Source: Marchantia polymorpha subsp. ruderalis (Eukaryota; Streptophyta; Marchantiopsida; Marchantiales; Marchantiaceae). Taken from it: a stretch of 64,000 nucleotides of DNA. A program made the translations under genes and the position numbers. Where the stretch lies: positions 5,419,501 to 5,483,500 of the forward strand of contig AP031355.1 in assembly GCA_037833965.1 (NCBI GenBank), given 5' to 3'. Below the pieces are notes generated by a model. The model searched no databases. It saw only the letters and a list, made by a program, of their open reading frames with translations, and was not told the DNA's origin. Positions 38,301 through 50,107 of the stretch are shown here, piece after piece. The first letter of the stretch is position 1. Every line of letters starts with the position of its first letter.

Positions 38301-41300
38301 TTCCTATGAGCATGGCAGTAAATCACAACATAATAATAACAAGCCACGGGCCCAAGCCTCGTCCTTTCGTTTCGCATACTGAAGAGACGCTGTTGGACAC
38401 TGTGAGAAGCCTCAGCTCGCAACCATACCACACTTCGACAAATTAATGGGGATACTTACTCATGAGGTCCACACTTTAAAATATATCATCTAACGTATAG
38501 TGCTTGAGTTAGTAACAACCTTGTACGGAGAAAAACCAAAAATTGGGCTTGTGTTAGTCTGGACTGTACCAGAGTCTTTCATTCGCCATCTTGTACATTC
38601 CAGTGGAAACAAATCACAAAGAAGATAGGATTTAATCAGATTTAACTATCGTTTCCTTGTTGTAATTTTCATGAAAAAATCAAGAAGAAAATTGCCTTAC
38701 ACGTATGTTAATGCTGCACGTATAAGCACCATGAAATCACATGCTTACTTCTGTGCAGTCGTTTAATTCAGCGAGTTCGTTTGATGCTTCAGGGAGCTGA
38801 TTCTGTCGGAGGTGATCAGTCGAGGTGCCGTAACTGAGACTGCAGTGGGCTTTGGCGGAGGAGGAGGACGGATGTGCCTGTCATTGACTCTCATGCTCTC
38901 GTTGAAAAATGTAAACTCTCTGCAGCACGAGCATTGTTCGAGGTAAGAAGACGACTTTGTGGAACCTTACTGAAAGTGGGGGGGGGGGGGGAGTTATTTC
39001 CAGAACGCTTTGCTGCGTTGCACCTCGAAAACACTGCATTCTCCGATTAGGTGCTTGGGAAGAAAGAGTCTCACGTGTGCTGGGTTTATCTCGACCACAT
39101 CATGCAGCACCATTAAGGTGTGGCTCTTCCCCGAGAATCGAGACCGAAAAATGGTGTAGATGTATGTAAGAGCTCATGATTATAAAACTTCCTTTAAGAC
39201 CATGCAACCTTGACGTGACGATCACCCTCTAATTCCATCCCGAGAACAATAATCGAAAAAACATGGCCCCCTTGACGTAACTCCTCCGGCCTCCTCGGGG
39301 ATCAGACAGATCAACGAACGCCTCACATGTGACAGCGTGCCCAATATGCCTCTCAAATATTCAGCAATCATGACCTCATGTGCGAACAAGCCCTTTCTCC
39401 CCACACAAGTCATTGGCCGTTTGCCACCGCGCCGAATACACCTCTCCTGTATGCTCCTCCGCCATCGCCAACATCGATTCTCTCTTTTCATCCGTTGTGC
39501 AAAGTGTCCGCATTTTCCCCAGGAGCAGGCGGAGGAGGAGGAGGAGGAGGAGGAGCAAGAAGAAGGTGTATGAATGTCTTTTCAGGTCGTCGTCGACCCC
39601 TTGGATATGGAGGTACCACATATATATATATATATTTGAAGAGTGAGTGAGAGGTGAGAGGTATTATGGCCTGTACGTTCTGATACCGCCACAACCGAAA
39701 GCAGAGCGTGGATACATGAGTGCCACATCTAATTACTGAAGGGTGTTCGAGTTAGCAAATGGAGGGCACTCGGGTCACAGTGTGGTAGTGCCACGACTCG
39801 GTAATCGTAAGGTCTCGGGGTGTCAGTCAGCATGGAACACTCAGACTTGATGCAAACCATGAATGTGCATGTATGTATAAATAAACAAATGGAGGATCTT
39901 ACATCCTTCGGTGGAAATCATTGAGCACTTATGAGATCCGGAAACCTGGAACCTGGACCCGAAGATCTCGTCTCATCTCTTAACACGGCGCTGAAGAAAT
40001 CTGCAGTCGATGCGGAGGATTCCACCCAAATTCAATAGTGCTGGAGGTAAAGCATGCCACTCGCTGCGCAGCTGTGAGAAACAACAGTAAATGAAGTAGC
40101 TGACAAAACAAGACTGATTAACTTTGTCTTTTCCTTTTTATATCCGCCCTTCTCTTTTTTAATACTGATTATTCAAGTGTTTTCCGTACAAACTCATTCA
40201 ACAAGTTGACTTCACTGCCAACAGCGATTGCGTAATCTTGCTTCCATAAATAAATGAATGCTTGCTTCGCCATACAGTATCCCACAATATCAGTAAACCA
40301 CTCGACGAAAGCTAATTCACTTGCAAACCAGCAGTGTTACTTCATAATTATTTGCACATATTAATCGCTGATCTGGATTCTGGATAAGACCGATGCTCTG
40401 CAAGAGCAGTGAGCCCAGATGCATATTGAATGCTCTTACATGACAGCATGCATGTCTGAAGCCAGCTTATGCACACTTAAGGCTCCGCGAAATATTGAAG
40501 GCTCCAAGCCCTCGTCCCAGACGTCGGTTGTATGGCCTCCTCCTTCCGGCGCAAGATTCAGGCTTCCCAAGGACAGGGGTTGGGCAGGATTTGTGGTACT
40601 AACGGTGTAAGACTCGGTCCCTGTAACTTTAATATACAATTCCTGCCCACGTTTACTTAATGTGAGCGACCATGGCGAACAGTGGGTGTGCATATATATA
40701 TAAGTCGAGGTAGTCCGGCATTAAGGTCGCCAATGGGAAACTTCGAAGGTAACCAATCGATGACTTGACGTCCGCCACTTCGGGAGAAGAGAGAGGAACT
40801 GCATTTTCTGAGGAGAAAAAACCCATGCTCTGGTTTTCGAGGAATTTTTATATTCAGGCATGAGCTGGAGAATGTTGAACATTGATGGCAAGTAATGTCT
40901 GTGTAAAGTTTAGTAAATCTCGCGAACGAGTTCAAGTTTGTTTCATACATGGCTGGCAAAAAGGGGGCGAGAGCAAAAGCTTTCATGTAAAGTTCCTTAG
41001 CATTCATTGAAAATGGCGAAGATATATTCAGTGTCTGAAGCATGTTATTTTATCATTACTTGAAGGAGCTAGTAAGAGACTATCTTCATGCCGTACACAT
41101 GCAGGGCATGCCCAAGAGCCTATGGTGGCCAAGGTGCCCCTCCACCCTAGATACAAGGGCAAAGCGTTAGCAGTATAAAAGTTCGTGCCACCTTCTTTCT
41201 TATTCTCCCTGCCAACAGAATAAAAAAGTAATAGATTCAAATCCACCGGATCAATAAACAACCATTATTCTACTTTCCCCTAGAGCTCGCCAAGCGTGAG

Positions 41301-42282
41301 TGGGTGTATCAGTATTGAGAGCCTCAAAGGACAAATCCAAAAGTCGAGTAGTTCAAAGTCCAGAAAGCTTTAAGACTTTGAGCTCCGGAGGTCGAAATCC
41401 TGGAGCCTGGAGTCTGGCCAGATTGGCATGAATGTCATGGCAGGGATGCGATTCATTCTTTCCCTCTGTAGTTCGCATCGTCCGCCTCCTCGGCTCTTCT
41501 GCACATCCTATCTGGACTCTGGGCCAGATCAACACGTGATGACTTGTGTACCTCTCTCTCTACCTATGACGATGAACCTGTATGTAGAATCTGCTGCTGA
41601 CGATCATTTGCTCGCCCTGCCTGGAAGAAGCCCGAAAGAGGCTTTCGCGATACTACTTTTTTACGACAGGCGGCTAATTCACGCGTTTCATATGCGTGTG
41701 TATTGGTTAGCTAGACTCTGAAATTTGCAATCGAGCCTTCTTTCATCTTCAATGGCGACTTTCTCTCTCTATACGGCATGCACTCTTCGTGAAGCGGCTC
41801 ACAACAACAAACACACATACGAAATATATGAACGAACGAATGGATGATCATTTGCATCACCTCGAAGGCCTGCCTGCCTGCCTGCCTGCTGCAGCCGGAG
41901 GGGAGGGGAGGCGGGTTGCACTTGCTTTTTCACGTTTCTAAGTCGTAGGGGCTCTCGCTCGCTCGCTCGCTCGCTCGCTCGGTTGGTTGGTCGGCTGATC
42001 GGCTAGTTAGTTGTTGGTTGGTTGGTTGGTTGGTTGGTGACTTGTGGAGAGCGATAGGATTGTATTGTATTGTATTGTATAGTAAGTATACCAGTCATGA
42101 ATCCTGCTACATGCCGATCCACCATCCTCAAATGAAATGCCTTCCGTTGCACATCATATTCTGATTGTTTTCCGAATCATCACCAGCAGCAGCAGCAGCA
42201 GCTGCTGCTCCTCCTGCTCCTGCTCCTGCTCCTGCTCTGCTGCTCCTGATGATGGTCTCATGCACATTCTCCTTTTCCTCGA

Positions 42283-42324
42283 CCAAAGGTATTCATGGCT
42301 CTTGCCATGAATAATACCTTTTGG
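42283..42324. repeat. Imperfect hairpin
   Basis: CCAAAGGTATTCATGGC, a four-base loop TCTT, then GCCATGAATAATACCTTTTGG, which is the complement with four extra bases. Stem and loop are microRNA-like in shape but too short for a plant precursor. I recognise no conserved mature sequence. Confidence 0.6.
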
Positions 42325-42558
42325 TGTCTTGAAGTGCCTGCCTGCCGTCCGTCTATCCGTCTATCCGTCCGTCCATCCACTCATCCATCCATCCATACGC
42401 ACTCTCTCTCTCACTCACTCACTTAAAAGGCCAGGTCTGCCGTCTGACGGCTTGGTCTCAGAGATGATCTGAGATGATGTAGTGTAGCCTCTGTCTAAAC
42501 CACTTGCAAGGAATGATCCTCTTTAGACTGTAGCCCTGCTGGATGCTCTGGGCCTCTG

Positions 42559-42560
<2 letters not shown>

Positions 42561-42596
<36 letters not shown>
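42561..42596. repeat. (CT)n dinucleotide repeat
   Basis: This is an uninterrupted alternating CT run of about 36 bases, the longest dinucleotide tract in the window. Confidence 0.9.
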
Positions 42597-42600
<4 letters not shown>

Positions 42601-43746
42601 CTCAATCGAGAGCGAGATGTTTCGAGCTTGAGAGAGCCACTTTTGAACAAGGAAAGGTGTCGCAGTCCATGGATGGCCTGGAGGCCAGGACCAAAATTCT
42701 GAAGGCGTCAGCCCGGCACCTTTTGAGAGTTTTTGCAAGCAGCAGCAGCAGCTTCTCTGCCGATCATAAAATACGAAACATGGAAGGTCCGCACTAATTT
42801 TTGCCCGCGACGTACAGTCCCCTTGCAGCAGCGTAAGATTCTGCTCCAAAGATTCTCCTGTCCGGCTAACCTCAATGCTCGGGCCCTGCTCGACTCATGC
42901 TTGGTCCTCGACGGCTGCGTCTGGGACCATTTAGCTAGCGGCGTACTCCTCTCCTTCATCTTTGCACAAAGCCATCAGTACCTCGTATTTAAGATCCAAG
43001 ATACTCGATGGTAAAGAAAGAAAGAGAGAGAGAGAGAGAGCAGTCACGCTGAGGTAGGGACATCACCAGATCGTATAAGAGATGTACTTCTTTTTCAGAT
43101 ATTGTTATTCGAATAAATTAAGGCGTTTATACTGGCCAAAAGGATGCTAATCATCAAACGGCTGAATATAAAGCTGCCAATTAAGATATCATTCGACGCG
43201 CCTAAGAGTAGATGTTGTGCCCGCTTTATCTAACATCTGTTAATCGGAAAAGCTGCAAGTAAAGCACAGTCATGATAGATTTGGAACTTTGTCTTACTTT
43301 GTCGGGACTAATCCCCATAATTCGTATCGTACTGCATGAAATGCAGCATAGTGATGAGAGCTTGGCCAATTTGAAGGCCCATGAGTGTCCGGAGCTTCGT
43401 CCTCCCACTGGCTGGCTGGCTGGCTTGCTGGCCGGCCGGCCGGAACGGAGCGCAGCACTCTTTGCTTCCATGGACCCAATTCGTAGGCGGAATGCAAAAG
43501 ATGCTGGGGCACTATTTTAGTGAATCAGAGCCATATCAACAACTTGGCTCCGGTGAAACTACCCTCGACTCGGTTTGTTATGGCATATAATATATGGAGC
43601 CGTGGGAATCACAGTTGGAGGAGACAAATATCATACGACTCGATAATATTGTTTAACATGCTCCGTTCAAGGACACAAGTCAATTGTCGAGAGAAGGCAA
43701 GTTTGGTCTGTACGGATCTGGAGGACCTGAGCTTGCGAGTCTTAGA

Positions 43747-43904
43747 CTTGAATCAATTGACTGAGTGCACCTTCCCTATTTATAGACAGACGTCTTTTCA
43801 ATCACTGAGACCTTTTACTTGAAGGGCTCGGAAGGAGGTGCATGAGTGAGGAGCACGCTGAGAACACAGCAGCAGCTCCAAGTTGAATATGGAGGAGGAG
43901 GAGG
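43747..43904 (-). repeat. 158 bp perfect inverted repeat, left arm
   Basis: This arm is the exact reverse complement of 44358-44515 over all 158 bp when compared base by base. On the minus strand it contains TATAAATA (43784 to 43777), so any promoter would point left, out of the structure. The arm ends inside a GGA repeat at its inner side. The 453 bp between the arms is not symmetric except for a hairpin next to the right arm. Confidence 0.93.
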
Positions 43905-44314
43905 AGCAGGAGGAGCAGGAGCAGGCTGAGCTTGTCAAATGTAATCTTCAGAATGGAAATTAAGGAGCTTGAGTGATACAGGTGGAAGGTCGTACTCCAC
44001 TCAGCCCACAATCGGCATACCGAAAGCAAGCAAGGGCAGGTAAGTGGGCACAGATCGGAAGGGAGGGCGGAAACTTGTCCCTGGCACAGACAATCAAGCC
44101 GCAAGATCTGACTGAGCTGGCCTGGACCTCTTTAGCAGTCAATGAGGTTCAAGTTCTCGCGCAGCGTTTATGATTCTCGAGTCAAGTCTCAGGTGAACGG
44201 ATTTCTCACGTCTGCGATGACAAATCTCAGATCTCAAACCGGTCTACGTTGTTGACTCGCGAACTCTAGATGGAAGGCAATCGGAAAGCTTCTGACTCGG
44301 TCACGGTGAGGGAA

Positions 44315-44360
44315 AGGGCTACGACCGGCATGGCATTAGTGCCATGCCGGTCGTAGCCCT
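44315..44360. repeat. Perfect 21 bp stem hairpin beside the inverted repeat
   Basis: AGGGCTACGACCGGCATGGCA and its exact complement are separated only by TTAG. The right side of this hairpin overlaps the first three bases of the right arm of the 158 bp inverted repeat. The two structures therefore share a junction and probably arose together. Confidence 0.9.
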
Positions 44361-44515
44361 CCTCCTCCTCCATATTCAACTTGGAGCTGCTGCTGTGTTC
44401 TCAGCGTGCTCCTCACTCATGCACCTCCTTCCGAGCCCTTCAAGTAAAAGGTCTCAGTGATTGAAAAGACGTCTGTCTATAAATAGGGAAGGTGCACTCA
44501 GTCAATTGATTCAAG
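44358..44515 (+). repeat. 158 bp perfect inverted repeat, right arm
   Basis: This is the exact partner of 43747-43904. TATAAATA at 44478-44485 on the plus strand points right, out of the structure, and a start site about 30 bp on would fall at the outer edge of the arm. Complete identity implies either very recent duplication or ongoing conversion between arms. No transposon protein, target duplication or terminal motif was seen. Confidence 0.93.
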
Positions 44516-47500
44516 ATGAGAAAAGTACGATCCTGAACTCCAAAGTTCAAATTTCCAAGGTTCGAGCCTTCAAGAGGCCGTCCACGACAGAAGAAGACCA
44601 TGTACAATTGAAAGCAAGGCAACTTTGCTGCGAGGTCAGTGGAAAAGATCCTTTTCTTCCATCGCCCAGCTTTGACCTCTTCGGTTGTCATACCATTTGT
44701 CGTCCTACAAGACATTGGAACTTTCCACACCTTCTTCTTCTTCTTCTTCTTCTTCAAGTCTTCAAGTCCTCGGTTGTGTTTCTTCTCCGGGCCTCATATC
44801 TCACATCCATCCATCCTTCCTCCCTTCCTCCCTCACATACTTACTTACTGTCTTGTCTGCTGGGAGCCTCGGACCTCAGCTCAGCTGCAACGTGGAGTCG
44901 CTCACTGCTGCTGTGCCCTGTGGAGTCCGGACCAGTCCCCCGGCACACACATGTAACTTCCCTACGCACGCACTGAAAGTACAATTGCAAGGATTCTCCA
45001 TGTCCGACGTGTGCGCACCAAAATGTGGACTCTTGAACGTGATCCGAGGGCATTGGGCAGCAGCAGCAGCAGCTGCTGCAACCACAACAACAACAACAAC
45101 AACAACTTCTCTTAGAGGTCCATTTTAAGATGCTAATGGGAAATATCATGGACAAGGCGATTGCCTACTCGGGGGCTGTAGGACGGAGGGAGGGAGGGAT
45201 TCAAGTACAGTCCTTCGATCCCGGCTTGTGCAAGCCATATCACACATCTGCCCTTTGTCTTCACTATAATTTGATCGCATGTCAGCACACATAATCAGCA
45301 ATCATTACCTTTACTACAATGTTTTTGAACCGGGAACGTGGACCATGAGGCAAGGCAGCGTCTCAGGCTCACGAAATGCTCGTAAGATTCGGTCCAGATA
45401 AGCTTGAAGGACCCATTTACTTGATTCTGTACGAGTAACATTACTTTATCTTTTGCCATGATCCGAACATTTCTGAATATGGCCAAGGGCGTACAACAGA
45501 TTAGGTCGTCGCGTAGAAAAGCAAGGCCTCGGCAAGCTTGGTCGCTTTCGGTGGGCTTGGGATACAGGTGCCACACCCAACAACGGTGTTTCGAACTTCA
45601 CTGTCTTCGCTTGCCTCCCTGTCTCTGTCTGCTTCGTGAGATTCACTGGCCAGTGCACGCTCTTGGCCGAGTTTTGGTACCAGGTACTTGTGCGAGCATC
45701 AAGCCGAGCCCCGAGCCAAGGACAGGGCCTTCAACAAACAGCTGTAGACGAGTCTGATTGAACCTCTCGGTAATCAAAGTACCACTATCATCAGGCTATG
45801 CTATGTGACACGTCCCACTACATGTGGGGACCACTTTTCGAGACAGGAAAGTTGTTAACTTGTTACCCAACTCGCATACCGTTTCTCGTCAGTCTGTAAA
45901 TTTCAGAATCGACCGACTTTACGCCCCCACGGTTCAAATCTTACGAGCTGTCCTTTCCATGAGTCCGGTGCCTGGAAGCCAGCCTCTGCTTCATGAGCTC
46001 AAGCTCAATCTCAATCTCAATCTCAGTTCCAGTCCCCATGCTCCTCCCTCCGCCTTCCTCGTGACATTCCAGTGACATGAGTAATTCAGCTCCAAACGCC
46101 CCATCGAACGATCGATGTGATCTGCCAATTCGTGTCATCCCCGGTAGCTGGAGCCACTGATTGCACACTCTCTCACTCCACGGCATTGAAGGCACGTAAG
46201 TCCGTCCGTCTGTCTATTCCCTGGGCGATCATGACACCATGAACCGGATCAAAACTTCCTTACTTATCCAGGAAAGGAATGGTCCCCGGGGTTGTCGACC
46301 ATCCCTCTACTTTCCGATTTCTCGAGGAACGGAGAGCTTTATTCCGTGGCAGGCAAAAGGAAACGACTTTCGCATGCTCGTTTCAGGTGAGTTCGGGCAC
46401 CGCAATCCTGCGCCCACCTCAGACCGACTCATGACCGTGTGTGGATATGGTGCATGTGCACCGATGGCCTCGACCACTCGCACGGCTCGCAGCACCACCA
46501 AACCCATTCGGTTTTGGAATGTGGTGGGCTGAAGGAACGGGCACGCAGTGTACGTTTCGGGGAGTTTATGTGTTGCCTCCGGCAGCGAAGTAAATGCGCG
46601 ATCATGCACACGCACCTAAACATGAGTGACATGGAATGCCTCGTATATCGCAATAAGTTTCGAGCCTTGAAGGCTCTTCCTGGAGAACATGGACGTTCCC
46701 TCAGCGGAAAGTCAACTGATTACATGGGCACATAAATGTACAGCCATGGGAGACGAATGAGCGAGTACAGCAACACGAGGAAGGTGATCATCGCACTCTC
46801 ATAAATGAAGTAAAACTCCCACGACACGAGTCATTGCGGGTTGAGAGAAAAGCACCGAAAAGTGAAAGTTCTTGTGGAAGTAATGATCACAATGGTTGAC
46901 CGAGTGATTCGCAGCTGGAAAGCTGCTTCTGTAATATATGCTCGGGAGAAGGTGTGTCGACTCTGTGTAGATCTACCCTCGTTTGAGGATTTCAGCGGTG
47001 TTGCCGCCTGACTTCAACGATACTCTCGCGTGACTTGGGCATCGTATGAACTACTCCTGTCTCTACGATCACCAGGATGAGGAACATGCAGTTTCGCACG
47101 CATTTTCAAGGATTCGCTTTGTGCGCTGCCCAGGGTTTCTTCCAGCAGTCCCAACGACGGCTGCTGGAACGGCAAGTTGAATTCTTGTGATGAAATAATA
47201 ATAAATAAATCTGCTGCCCTTTCGCACTCGAGGCTTCAGCAGACAGTCAGTCAGCTGCCGGGGGCATGGTTTTCTGTCACGTTCCACGTGGGTTCGAGTG
47301 AGGGTTTAATTGTCAACACGTTCATTTTCTCCACAGCTGGGTGAGAGATCGAGCCCATGATGAGATGAATATCATTTAATAACGGTCGCCTTGTGTCATA
47401 TTTACCAAACTTATCTCACTCGGTCTAGATCTCCGCTCTGGACCACGCTCGTTGTCTAGCGCTGTGCTTTGGAGGACTTTTCAGAGCAACATGACTGGAA

Positions 47501-48900
47501 CGGCTCTCATACGCTGAGATTCATCAACATTTTTTGATAATTGTTGGTCTTTCACTGTTGATTCCTTCAACTCGGCATGTAGACAATTGTATTCCGCTTG
47601 CTCAGACCTTTCCTTGACTGCCTCTGGGGAAGCTTCTCTGACACTGATATTATAATGTGGATAAAAACCCATCAACATACACAGTTGACATGCAATGCAA
47701 GGATTCAAGGGTATTCAACTTCGCATAATTTACACATATGTGGCATCGTGACTGGAAAGATGCAAAAGAAGTCTTGGTGTGACATTCTGTACATTATGTT
47801 GGGTTCACATGGCATTAACCACAAACCCAGATTACATTTTGAAGGTTTTAAATGAGAATTCCTGTCTGCAATTAAAATGGTTGAAGTAACTACCGATCCA
47901 GACACCGTGAGCTGCATGTGCAGATAATGTCCAATTCTCGAAATTTCACTTGATCTCAGTGTTTCTCTCCAAAAACGCCGTCTATCTCCATTCAGTAATC
48001 CTCAAAACCACGGCACAGTGTCAAAACCTGCATGGGAGGGTGCCGGCAAGATCCACCTCATTACAGCGCATCATATTGAGCTGGATCACGTCACTCTTGG
48101 GCTACCGAGCTGTCTGTTTGACATACTGCTGCAAATTGCTTGTATGCACGAGTGAATTGATAACCCTGCAGCAGATGAAGCACTTTACATTATCTTCTCC
48201 ACTAGCATAAAAGATTCATCCATTGTATCCTACCGAAAATCAACTTGAAGAATCCTTAGTTACCCATTACATGGATAAATCCCCCAGATTTTGATCTCTT
48301 TCAGCCTGTCTACGTCACATTCAATCTGGTCTCGAACTCCATAACCACCTCATGACAGGAAGTCCTCAACATTATGCAACGCATTCAATTGTTTCGAATT
48401 ATGTCGAATATTCCACTTTTACATTTGGCTTGGCCTACTTCGTTTCTATATAAATGAAGCACTCCCCAAAATATATACATGAAATTTCTTCAACTCCCCT
48501 CACCTACATCCAGTGTTCCACTCAGTAACTCCCTAAAACCAGTAGACTAGAACATTTTGTCATCGGGCTTGGAAGCTCTGCATGTTTCAAGTACACTAGG
48601 CCTCCCATGTAAAACATGAATTGGAAATGACAGCAGACAATCAATAGTCCAGTTAACAGTACACATATCACATGTCCTCTCTCTGATTACGCAGTTTCTT
48701 GATCTCTCAAATGAAATATCCACCCAAATTTTCTCACAGACCCATTCGCCTTCGAAGACTTTAGCTCAAGGCATGTTTTCCTACTCTATTAAGGGTTGTC
48801 TAAAGATTACTGGTAACACATAGTCAGATCTTCCAGGTGATCTGACTTTTCTATATTGCAAACACAATTAATCTTGCGTTCCTACGAGCAAACGTGTATA
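44516..48900. other. Intergenic, no recognised gene
   Basis: This stretch includes simple tracts (TTC at about 44731-44755, AGC and AAC at about 45059-45102) that create Ser- and Leu-rich frames up to 171 codons; these look like repeat artefacts. A TATATAAAT at about 48447 could be a promoter element, but no convincing gene follows. No RNA gene was seen. Confidence 0.4.
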
Positions 48901-49051
48901 TGAAGAAGTTCATAAAAGATTCGTCGATCTTCCAATGTAGAGAAAATGGCCTTCAGGAAGATTGCTCTCGAGTAACAGTTTTCAAATGTGACCTATTGAA
49001 AGCGTTACAAGTGAAGAGCTTTATCTGTGAGCTTCCAGCCAACTTCTACAC

Positions 49052-49480
49052 ATGAAGTTTACGCAGTCTACATACTCAAATTCCGGATTTCCAGCCCCAG
49101 TGGTTGACGAGAGGTACTACATCCTAAGATCAAGAACTGGATACGATATACATGACGCTAACCTCCATAATAAAAAACCAAGGTATTCCTTTTTCTATAC
49201 CATCAATATCGGGAGTCCTCCAGCAGCTATAGATATAATGTCTCTTGATACTCTTTCGGTGAGAATTGATTGGAACTATAGATCTAATAGAACGTGGTGT
49301 GCAAGCAGTGGGACAACTCAACCACACTAATAAACGATGAATTTGTGAGAATTGGACGGTGGGTTATGGGTAAAGCAATGCCTGTGTTCGAACATTATGA
49401 TATCTACAGTCAGAAAAGTACCTTGTTTTTCGATAAAATAAAAACTCATATATTGCAAGAACTCATCACAACAAAATATT
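49052..49480 (+). pseudogene. Possible pepsin-like aspartic protease fragment
   Basis: The 92-codon frame contains YSFFYTINIGSPPAAIDI followed by LDTLSVRIDW. This resembles the start of plant A1 aspartic proteases, where Y...I.IGTPPQ is followed by the catalytic D-T-G-S. Here the Gly reads Leu, so even if related it would be inactive. A second frame (49294-49482) overlaps, as if after a shift. No second active-site motif was found. The match rests on one short motif and may be chance. Confidence 0.25.
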
Positions 49481-49482
49481 GA

Positions 49483-50107
49483 AATCACAGCATGAAGGTT
49501 TGATCCTTGCGTTTGATCAAGAATACTATCGAGGGTTTGTATAAAACACACGAGACCATTTGTATTTGACAAAACCATCCTCAAACCATTCAATTTTCAC
49601 ATCCATGAACCGACTTTTTCCAGGCAATGTTTTCAAAGGAAAGATACTTCCTATGATTCACCAACCGTTGCAGTCTTAGTGAACAAGCCTGTTCTTAAGC
49701 AGCTACCTTGGATCAAGCTTTGACTTATAAAAAGGATCAGGCCAGTCAACAGTGAAGGATATTTGTAGCTTAGTATGTATGTGGACTTAAAAGAACCCAG
49801 TGCAGAAATCTAGAGTGTTCGAAGATACGACAAAACAAATACCGCTACACCAAATTCACTAATGAAATAAGTGCAACCTAACTAGCCCTTAACGTCCCTC
49901 ACCTGGTTACATTTCATCAACCACAAAATCTTTTAGCACTCCTAACGTTCCCATATAACTTTCTGTCAGTTCCGGATGTCCGAGTTAAACAATATGAAAG
50001 CACAGCACAACTGACACAAATTGTTTTGCACGAAGAAAGAGAATATATTTCATTCATAACTCCAGTCAACATACATATTTTACAACTACACGTATTTACA
50101 ATTCACT
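49483..50107. other. Intergenic between possible protease relic and exonuclease gene
   Basis: The right part is likely the 3' untranslated region of the minus-strand exonuclease gene. I see no further gene or repeat here. Confidence 0.4.

Larger units (their letters stand above)
38300..43740. other. Intergenic with many microsatellites
   Basis: No recognised gene was found. Open frames stay under 130 codons. The longest (minus, 41043-40657) matches no known family. Simple repeats are frequent: a G run at about 38979-38990, GGA at about 39530-39557, TA at about 39621-39636, GCTC at about 41953-41981, TTGG at about 42011-42037, TTGTA at about 42060-42080, CAG/CTC at about 42184-42240 and CT at about 42561-42596. 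An imperfect hairpin lies at 42283-42324. Confidence 0.45.

Noticed and set aside
43015-43045. GAGAGAGAGAGCAGTCAC resembling the miR529/miR156 core
   Set aside because: It is only part of an AG repeat; no complementary arm was found nearby.
44461-44976. 171-codon plus-strand frame starting in the right inverted-repeat arm
   Set aside because: Much of it comes from the TTC repeat and the inverted-repeat arm, and nothing in it is domain-like.
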